Positions 57,955 to 64,000 of a stretch of DNA of 64,000 nt are shown piece after piece. The DNA comes from JAZDEY01 sp043808325 [NCBI: Candidatus Eiseniibacteriota bacterium] (GTDB taxonomy: Bacteria; Arandabacterota; Arandabacteria; Arandabacterales), in NCBI GenBank assembly GCA_043808325.1, contig JAZDEY010000037.1, positions 1-64,000 on the forward strand. Direction: 5' to 3'. How positions within the stretch are numbered: the stretch's first letter is position 1; each line of letters starts with the position of its first letter. The notes under the pieces are model-generated. The model made no database searches, was not told the origin of the DNA, and was given only the letters and a program-made list of their open reading frames with translations. Made by a program: the position numbers and the translations under genes.

Positions 57955-60228
57955 ATGCCCTCGAGAATCCGACTGATCTTGCCGGCCTTTGCCATCGGGC
58001 TCGTCGGCACCACCGCCCAGGTTATAATCATAAGAGAGCTGCTGGTCGCCTTGACCGGCAACGAATTGACCATCGCAGTAACCCTCGCTGCATGGCTCTC
58101 GGCGGCGGCCGGCGGCAGCGCGATATACCGAAGACTGGGCCGGGCCGGCGAGGGATCCACCGCAGAACTCCTGATTATCGCAGGACTGCTTCTGCCGTTT
58201 CAAGTGATTTCCGTGCGCTTGCTTCACCCCCTGGTCTCTTCATTCGGCGAGATTCTGGGTCCGGGGATGATACTCGCTCTCTCAGCTCTTGGGGTCCTAC
58301 CCGGCGCCATGGTCCTCGGAGCGCTATTTGTGGCAATCGTCGCGGATGCCGGGGATCGAACCTCCGGGCGCCCCATTGCGCTGGTATACGGTATCGAAGC
58401 TCTGGGCTCGGGGGTAGCGGGCCTTCTTCTCAGCACATACCTTCTGGAAGCTCTGAACCCGCTTGCAGTGATTGGGCTGGCCGCGTTGGTGGGGTTGGCC
58501 GGGGGTTGGTACCTCCATTTGTCAAAGGGAGACCGACCGCGTGGGGCCTTTTCGGCGCTTGCAGCAGTGTCCCTTGCCGGGCTGGCGGTAGCGGTCGCAA
58601 CCAGCGGTCGGATGGACCTTGCGAGTCGGGCGCTCCAGTGGAGACCCCTTAGAGTTGCGGAGACCAGCGATTCCAGATACGGCAATTTGGTTGTCACGAG
58701 CCGCGACAGCACCTACGACTTCTTCGAGAGCGGCACCCTTGCCTTCACGATACCCGACGCGCCATACGCCGAAGAGTGCGCCCACATTCCGTTGCTCCAT
58801 CATCCCGAACCACGGCAAATACTGGTCCTGGGTGGCGCCGGGTCGGGTGTTATCCGGGAGATACTCAAGCATGGATCGGTCAGGACGATCGACTATATAG
58901 AAATCGATCCTGCTTCCATGGCCGTCATGGAAAGGTTCTCTCCCCCCGGATCGTTGTACGGCAACAGCAGAGCCTTGGTCAATGCCCTCTACGGCGATGC
59001 CAGGGAATATGTGGCCAAGACCAGTAGCATGTATGACATCGTCATAGTCAATGTGGGCACGCCCACGACCCTCCAGCTAAACCGATACTATACGGTTGAA
59101 TTCTTCCGCAGCGCCGAGAAGATCCTCAACAGGAACGGAATCCTGTCCCTGAAGATAGCGTCGCCCGGAGCCTATGTCGGGCCCGAGCTCGGTCGCCTGG
59201 TGGCAAGCGTCACCAGCGCCTGCAAAGCGGTGCTACCCAACGTAATCGTGCTTCCCGGCGAATACATACACATCCTGGCCTCACCCGGCCTGGATCTCCG
59301 AAGCCAGACTCCGCTTGTGCTTGAACGTCTCCGCAGGCGGGCAGTTGAGGCATCCTACGTCAATGGCTTCGTACTCTGGGACAGATTCTCTCAACTGAGG
59401 ATCGCTCAGCTTGACAGCGCCATTGGCGCATACGATGACGGCCGCCCGAACTCGGACATGAAGCCTGTAACCTTCCGGCTGGCGATATCCATCTGGGAGA
59501 AGCATACCCGAGTCGGGCGAGCGGTCTCAGATCTGACATCCTGGCTCAAGCCTGAAAGGTGCCTGCTTCTGATGCTCGCCGCCTGCGTGATCACGGTCAT
59601 GGTCTTCGCGCTGGTATCACGATCAAGGCTGAATGTTGTCGCAGATCTCGCCATCCTTTACGCAATGGGTCTCACCACGATGTTTACGCTGCTCCTGGCG
59701 GTGTTGGGGTTACAGATCGTCAGCGGGTACCTTTACGGCCGGATCGCGGCCCTGATCGCGGCCTTCATGGGAGGCATGGGAACCACGTCCATGATGGCAG
59801 GCTTGAAGAGCTCTCGGCCCGGGATTAGGCGGCCGACGCCAGCCCTTATCGCGGGTCTGGCGGTCCCGCCTATTGCGGTCATACTGGCCGCGAGCCTGCT
59901 TGGGCGCGACCCGCGGGCCTTACCTTCTCAGGCTGCCGACATCACCTTTGCGGCAGTTGCTTTCGCCACCGGGGCGCTTGGAGGATCTATCTTCGCAAGT
60001 GCCTCAACGTCCCTGGTCCGGGCCGGCAAGAGTGATGTTGCGGCGGCATCCCTTGCCTATTCGCTCGATCTCGCAGGCGCTGCCACGGCGGGTCTGGCGA
60101 CGGGTTTCCTCATGATCCCTGCAATAGGCATTGCAGAATCTGCCTATGTTGTATCGATCTTCAGCCTTGTGGTTCTTGCCGGCGTCGTCATTTTGAGGAA
60201 GGTTTCTTCAGGACCTCTGCCTCATTGA
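57955..60228 (+). CDS. Membrane protein with central spermidine-synthase-like domain
   Basis: A 757-residue protein: about seven N-terminal membrane helices (residues 8-210), a central Rossmann domain like spermidine synthase (about 225-520) with VLGGAGSGVIREIL, YIEIDP and LYGDAREYV, and about seven C-terminal helices (540-745). The polyamine-synthase catalytic DxxDP-type motif reads VNVGTPTT, so the catalytic Asp is absent, and ordinary spermidine synthesis is unlikely. QLNRYYTVEFF is retained. It converges with the MEMO-AMMECR1 gene, overlapping its 3' end by 41 nt. Function is unknown. Confidence 0.82.
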   Translation: MPSRIRLILPAFAIGLVGTTAQVIIIRELLVALTGNELTIAVTLAAWLSAAAGGSAIYRRLGRAGEGSTAELLIIAGLLLPFQVISVRLLHPLVSSFGEILGPGMILALSALGVLPGAMVLGALFVAIVADAGDRTSGRPIALVYGIEALGSGVAGLLLSTYLLEALNPLAVIGLAALVGLAGGWYLHLSKGDRPRGAFSALAAVSLAGLAVAVATSGRMDLASRALQWRPLRVAETSDSRYGNLVVTSRDSTYDFFESGTLAFTIPDAPYAEECAHIPLLHHPEPRQILVLGGAGSGVIREILKHGSVRTIDYIEIDPASMAVMERFSPPGSLYGNSRALVNALYGDAREYVAKTSSMYDIVIVNVGTPTTLQLNRYYTVEFFRSAEKILNRNGILSLKIASPGAYVGPELGRLVASVTSACKAVLPNVIVLPGEYIHILASPGLDLRSQTPLVLERLRRRAVEASYVNGFVLWDRFSQLRIAQLDSAIGAYDDGRPNSDMKPVTFRLAISIWEKHTRVGRAVSDLTSWLKPERCLLLMLAACVITVMVFALVSRSRLNVVADLAILYAMGLTTMFTLLLAVLGLQIVSGYLYGRIAALIAAFMGGMGTTSMMAGLKSSRPGIRRPTPALIAGLAVPPIAVILAASLLGRDPRALPSQAADITFAAVAFATGALGGSIFASASTSLVRAGKSDVAAASLAYSLDLAGAATAGLATGFLMIPAIGIAESAYVVSIFSLVVLAGVVILRKVSSGPLPH

Positions 60229-61717
60229 AGACTTGGGCGGAGAAGATCTGGATGGTCGCCCCCTCTCGCCAGCAACCCCTCGGCAGCCCCGCCTTGAGGC
60301 AAGTGTTGTCGAGAAACTGGTAGCGATCCCAACCGTATTCGGTCGCCACCTGAGGTAGAAGCAACCCGTGATAGAAGCCCTTCTCAAGGTAGATACCGTC
60401 CCGTCCGACCTCGATCTCTTCAGGATTGGTGATCTTCCTCAAGGGTGTCAGCACGGAAATCTCGATCTCTATTTCCTTCAGTTCCTCTATGGTCACGGCG
60501 GGAAACCTTGGGTCCTCGGTGGCCGCCGCTATCGCCATGTTCGAGATTGTCTTAACCAGAGGCTCTACGCCTACTATGTTGCCGATGCAGCCGCGCAGAT
60601 CACCTCGCTCGGTCAGCGTCACGAAGGCTCCCATCTTTTCACGCAGCAGCGGGGAGGTCGCTTTGAGCTCCGGCGCGTGCTTATCCAGGAGCGTGGCCTC
60701 AATCGCCTGCCGCGCGATACTCAGCAGCTCGGCCTTCTCACTGTGCTTGAGCCCGAGGTCGACACCCACAGCGTCCTCGGCAACAAGCGCCGCCGCGAGG
60801 TAACCGACGACGCTTGATTTGTCGCCGGTAACATCGCCCGAATTGGCGTACTTGAATACCACGCCTCTGGACGCACCAATCTCGCGAGCTGCGAGCATCA
60901 CTGTCACCACCGGACCGCCTCCACAGGCCTCGCACTGTTCAAGGTCGAGGTCACGCGCCAGACCCTCGGGGTCATAATTCCTTATGTGATCGATCACGAT
61001 CTGGTCGAGACGTACTGCCTCATTGTAGTCGTGAAAGTGCGAGAGATCGGTGCTCGCAACCAGCAGCACGTTCTTGCCTTTGACTGCGCCAGCGATCGCT
61101 TTGGCAAGCCGCCGCGCGGTTGTGATCGATTGATCTCCCATCACGATGGGCACGATTCTCAAGCCGGGCACGGTGATCTGAAGGAAGGGCAGCTGGACCT
61201 CGAGCGAGTGCTCCTGTGCTTGGGCGTCGTCCCGGAACTGGACTGAGGAATCAGCCTTCGCGATGGCGTCGGCAATGTCCCCGGCTATCTCTATTAAGCC
61301 CAATGGCGTCTTGAACCGCCCTTCGCGATAGATCGAACTTCCCTGGAAACGCATGCGATGGCTGGGAGCCACAATCACCACGGCATCGAACTGCTTGCCC
61401 TGGATCGTACGATAGCCATCGGCGGCAATCTGGCCGGAGTACATATACCCCGCGTGAGGGGAAATCAGGGCAACTATCCTGCCCCGGATTTTAGGAGGCT
61501 GCGCCTTCTCCAGCATCGATGAGACCGCCTCGCGAAGCTCCTCCGGAGTTCCTGGGTAGAACTGGCCGGCGACGGCCGGCTGTCTGATCTTGGATGATCC
61601 CATCTCAATATTCCCCCCTTCGCGGGAACCGGTCCCGCATGCGGCGCCGACAACGAGAACTGCGACCAAGACGGATGATATGCCCAGACTTCGCATGCCA
61701 TGCTGCAAGGTTTTCAA
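60188..61717 (-). CDS. MEMO-AMMECR1 fusion with N-terminal export signal
   Basis: A 509-residue fusion of AmmeMemoRadiSam proteins B and A. TTG 61717 (AGGAGG 8 nt upstream) gives a hydrophobic signal ending VVGAAC, a possible but atypical lipobox (C27). The MEMO domain (about 45-320) has RQPAVAGQFYPG, the metal-site histidines in SPHAGYMYSG and APSHR and the cysteine in EACGGGP. The AMMECR1 domain (about 330-500) has LRGCIGN and DPRFPAV. The radical SAM partner is not in the window. The predicted export is unusual for a family thought to act in the cytoplasm. Confidence 0.85.
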   Translation of the reverse strand: MKTLQHGMRSLGISSVLVAVLVVGAACGTGSREGGNIEMGSSKIRQPAVAGQFYPGTPEELREAVSSMLEKAQPPKIRGRIVALISPHAGYMYSGQIAADGYRTIQGKQFDAVVIVAPSHRMRFQGSSIYREGRFKTPLGLIEIAGDIADAIAKADSSVQFRDDAQAQEHSLEVQLPFLQITVPGLRIVPIVMGDQSITTARRLAKAIAGAVKGKNVLLVASTDLSHFHDYNEAVRLDQIVIDHIRNYDPEGLARDLDLEQCEACGGGPVVTVMLAAREIGASRGVVFKYANSGDVTGDKSSVVGYLAAALVAEDAVGVDLGLKHSEKAELLSIARQAIEATLLDKHAPELKATSPLLREKMGAFVTLTERGDLRGCIGNIVGVEPLVKTISNMAIAAATEDPRFPAVTIEELKEIEIEISVLTPLRKITNPEEIEVGRDGIYLEKGFYHGLLLPQVATEYGWDRYQFLDNTCLKAGLPRGCWREGATIQIFSAQVFNEAEVLKKPSSK

Positions 61718-61806
61718 TCTGACCACCTCCTCCTACTCGCCCAGCCGGGAGGCGCCATAATCTCCTGTTCAGGACGAACTCTATCGGCCTAAGTACTTTC
61801 CCCGGC

Positions 61807-63405
61807 TCAGATGAGCGTGTCTCTCCGCCAGTTGACATCGTCGGTACCGGGACAGTCTATGTTGTAATGAAGTCCTCTGCTCTCCCGCCTGGTGAGAGCG
61901 CATCTCACTATGAGGTCGGCGACAAGAGCGATGTTCCTCAGCTCAATCAGATCTGCGTTCAGGCGGTATCTGCGGTAGTAGGCATCGATCTGTTCGCGCA
62001 GCAGTCCTATTCTGCGCCGGGCGGTTGTCAGCCGGTCGTCCGATCTCACAATGCCCACGTAATCCCACATCAGGCTTCTGACCTCGTCCCAGTCGTGATC
62101 GAATACCACGACCTCAGCAGGCTCGGCGGTACCCTCGTCGTGCCAGGGCTCGATCGGCGGAATTCTAACCCCGTGCTCGCCGGCAACGCGGCTTGCTGCC
62201 ACGGCTGCCACGTGCGCATAGACCACCGCTTCAAGCAGTGAATTCGATGCCAAGCGGTTGGCCCCATGCAGGCCCGTTAGGGCCACCTCCCCGGCGCACA
62301 GCAGGCCGTCGATACTGGTCCGGCCATCCCGATCAGTCACCACACCTCCACACATGTAATGGGCTGCCGGCACCACCGGGATAGCTTGCTTTGTGATGTC
62401 GATGCCCACATCGAGGCATCTGGCGTAGATGCTGGGAAACCTTCGCTTGATCCTGGCCTTACCTATCGGGCTCAAGTCAAGAAAGACGAATTTGTCACCC
62501 CGTCGTTTCATTTCGAAATCCACCGCCCTTGCTACCACATCCCTAGGGGCCAGCTCGGCCTCGGGATGATATCTAGGCATGAATCTCTCCCCGTCGAGCG
62601 TTCTCAAGACGGCGCCCTCGCCCCGGACTGCCTCGGACACAAGAAAGCTCTTGGCAAGCGGATGATAGAGGCAGGTTGGGTGGAACTGTACGAACTCCAG
62701 ATTGCCCACTCGGGCTCCCGCCCGGTAAGCCATCGCGAGTCCATCCCCCGTTGCTATGTCGGGGTTCGAAGTATAAAGGTAGACTTTGCCGGTGCCTCCG
62801 GTGGCGACAACCGTTGCCTTCGCTGTGAAGGGATCGATGGTTCTGGCAACAGCATCCATAACGTAAGCCCCCCAGCATCGGTCGGGCTTAAGAGGTTCGC
62901 CTCTGCGTTTGGACTCAAGGATAAGATCCACTCCGATGTGGTTCTCGAAGAAAGCGATGTTTGTGAGCGATTTTGCTCTTTCCAGCAGGACCGTTTCAAT
63001 CTCGCGCCCGGTGTAATCCATCGCGTGAACGATCCGTTTCGCGGAGTGCCCTCCCTCCCGGCCCAACGCCAGCCTCGGTCCGCTGCCCGTCTCGTCGCCG
63101 GTGAAAGCCACCCCCATTGCGATCAGCTCTTCAAGGCGGGCCCTGCCGTTACCCACCACAAAGTTGACGACGTCGGGGTGACAGAGCCCACTGCCTGCCT
63201 TCAAGGTATCCTGAATATGAAGCTCCGGTGAATCGCCAGGGTCCAGGGCGACAGCGATCCCGCCCTGGGCGTAGTTGGTATTGGATTCACTCCTCAGCTT
63301 CTTTGTGACGATATTGACCCTTCCCATGGGCGCGAGCTTTATTGCCGCAAGAAGCCCTGCTATGCCGCTTCCGATCACCAGGAATTCCGATTCTGTGGGC
63401 CTCAT
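61807..63405 (-). CDS. nadB: L-aspartate oxidase
   Basis: A 532-residue FAD enzyme that oxidises L-aspartate to iminoaspartate, the first step of quinolinate/NAD synthesis. The FAD motif is VIGSGIAGLLAAIKLA at residues about 10-25, with NYAQGGIAVAL, the active-site HPTCLYHP and EAVRGEGAVL, CGGVVTDRDGRT and GLHGANRLASNSLLE. The C-terminal helical domain is complete. The ATG shares 1 nt with the lpxK stop (TGATG), so translation is coupled. NadA and NadC are not in the window. Confidence 0.96.
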   Translation of the reverse strand: MRPTESEFLVIGSGIAGLLAAIKLAPMGRVNIVTKKLRSESNTNYAQGGIAVALDPGDSPELHIQDTLKAGSGLCHPDVVNFVVGNGRARLEELIAMGVAFTGDETGSGPRLALGREGGHSAKRIVHAMDYTGREIETVLLERAKSLTNIAFFENHIGVDLILESKRRGEPLKPDRCWGAYVMDAVARTIDPFTAKATVVATGGTGKVYLYTSNPDIATGDGLAMAYRAGARVGNLEFVQFHPTCLYHPLAKSFLVSEAVRGEGAVLRTLDGERFMPRYHPEAELAPRDVVARAVDFEMKRRGDKFVFLDLSPIGKARIKRRFPSIYARCLDVGIDITKQAIPVVPAAHYMCGGVVTDRDGRTSIDGLLCAGEVALTGLHGANRLASNSLLEAVVYAHVAAVAASRVAGEHGVRIPPIEPWHDEGTAEPAEVVVFDHDWDEVRSLMWDYVGIVRSDDRLTTARRRIGLLREQIDAYYRRYRLNADLIELRNIALVADLIVRCALTRRESRGLHYNIDCPGTDDVNWRRDTLI

Positions 63406-64000
63406 CAGCCTCCTATGCCTCCTTGCAGTACGGCTTCAAATGCCTGCGGGTTGTCGATCGTGATATCCGCACGCACCGCGAGCGCCGCATCTCTGAGACT
63501 CTGAGGCAGTTTACCGAAGTCCTTCTCTGTCGTGACCAGCCTCTTGCATCCGTGGCGATGCATCAGAGCCGAGACCCTCACCGCGTCACCTTCGTCATAC
63601 CAGTGATGATCGCCGAACCTGATGCTGACCAAGGGTTGAACGCCCGCCCTGATACAGGTTCGCTCGAATCTCGCGGGTTGCGCAATGCCGCTCAGGACAA
63701 GAACCGGAAGTCCCTTGACGGAGTCCGCGGATTGCGCGCAGCCGTCCGCATCCATGAGCACCGGGTCCTGCAGTGCGGCAAAGAACACCGTCCTCGGAAG
63801 GCGGCCGCGAGCTCTATCTGAGGGCTTGGGCTCTCCGGGCTCAAGCACTACGACCGCCACGTGCTCAGGCCTTATCGCGTCCCAGGGCTCCCGCAGCCGG
63901 CCGAGCGGCAACAGCGCTTGCCGCGACCGCAGAGATGCCCCATCGAGAGTAACCACGTCAAGGCACTTGGCGATACCTCTGGCCTGAAAACCATCGTCGA
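63405..64000 (-). CDS. lpxK: Tetraacyldisaccharide 4'-kinase, 5' end outside the window
   Basis: The C-terminal 197 residues of LpxK, which phosphorylates the 4' position of the lipid A disaccharide at the inner membrane. The visible part starts with DDGFQARGIA (family motif DDGFQH), then VVVLEPGEPKPSDRARGRLP, LVLSGIAQPARFE and the near-terminal TTEKDFGKLP. The P-loop lies beyond the window edge at 64000. The gene is open to the edge with no frameshift and overlaps nadB by 1 nt. It supports an LPS-bearing envelope. Confidence 0.92.
   Translation of the reverse strand, partial: DDGFQARGIAKCLDVVTLDGASLRSRQALLPLGRLREPWDAIRPEHVAVVVLEPGEPKPSDRARGRLPRTVFFAALQDPVLMDADGCAQSADSVKGLPVLVLSGIAQPARFERTCIRAGVQPLVSIRFGDHHWYDEGDAVRVSALMHRHGCKRLVTTEKDFGKLPQSLRDAALAVRADITIDNPQAFEAVLQGGIGG

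Noticed and set aside
62359-63231. 290-codon plus-strand frame opposite nadB
   Set aside because: Antisense to complete NadB motifs.
1-64000. CRISPR arrays, insertion sequences, prophage or attachment sites
   Set aside because: No spaced repeats, transposase, integrase or structural phage genes were seen. The tRNAs at 16.1 and 28.3 kb show no flanking direct repeat of their 3' ends.

Overview
The window is about 64 kb of densely coding, moderately GC-rich chromosome from a Gram-negative bacterium. Lipid A and LPS-core genes (lpxK, gmhB, three GT9 heptosyltransferase-type genes, msbA-type ABC transporter, lapA/lapB) show an LPS outer membrane. A secreted protein ending in a FlgD-like sorting/Ig domain and a PorV-like outer-membrane protein point to the FCB-type candidate phyla (Eisenbacteria/Zixibacteria/Latescibacteria-like). 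That placement is inferred from gene content only. I see no phage, insertion sequence or CRISPR array.

Layout. 1-13.2 kb: a secreted protein, then a long leftward operon running from corrinoid protein through homocysteine methyltransferase, CoA-dehydratase-type activase, mtaB, miaB, lapA, lapB, mutS and mutL to miaA, many joined by 1-4 nt overlaps. 13.2-16.2 kb: PorV-like and DUF885 genes, a 36-codon aldehyde dehydrogenase relic and tRNA-Leu. 16.3-21.6 kb: a leftward carbamoyltransferase / methyltransferase / SxtJ-like / SGNH hydrolase / DUF5989 module behind a structured leader RNA. 21.6-28.1 kb: a Wzx-like flippase, and a divergent rightward operon of GT4, polysaccharide deacetylase, a CapK/PaaK-type adenylating enzyme fused to a PanD-like domain, and a separate PanD-like protein. 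28.2-31.7 kb: tRNA-Cys, tRNA-Gly, GT2, glgA and galT. 31.7-36.0 kb: FemAB-like, GT4, an apparently circularly permuted deacetylase and a divergent GT2 with a probable leaderless mRNA. 36.1-49.9 kb: a 12-gene leftward exopolysaccharide operon (wza, wzz, cpsD-like, GT39, wzy, aminotransferase, priming sugar transferase, Gfo/Idh dehydrogenase, acetyltransferase, radical SAM, two GT4) behind a second copy of the same promoter and leader. 50.0-57.9 kb: an LPS-core operon. 57.9-64 kb: a membrane spermidine-synthase-like protein, a MEMO-AMMECR1 fusion with an export signal, nadB and a truncated lpxK.

How it fits together. The middle 33 kb is a surface-polysaccharide island: a dedicated UDP-sugar branch (probably UDP-2,3-diacetamido-glucuronate), priming, assembly, flipping, polymerisation, export and decoration (carbamoylation, methylation, deacetylation, and a possible amide or ester modification by the CapK-PanD pair). 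Two of its operons share a sigma-70 promoter whose spacer is a dyad, and a co-linear leader RNA with a covarying long-range helix ending in a hairpin. This suggests common control by a repressor and by termination/antitermination. The two most novel items are this paired promoter/leader element and the CapK-PanD fusion with its partner, in which the PanD catalytic residues appear divided between two paralogues.
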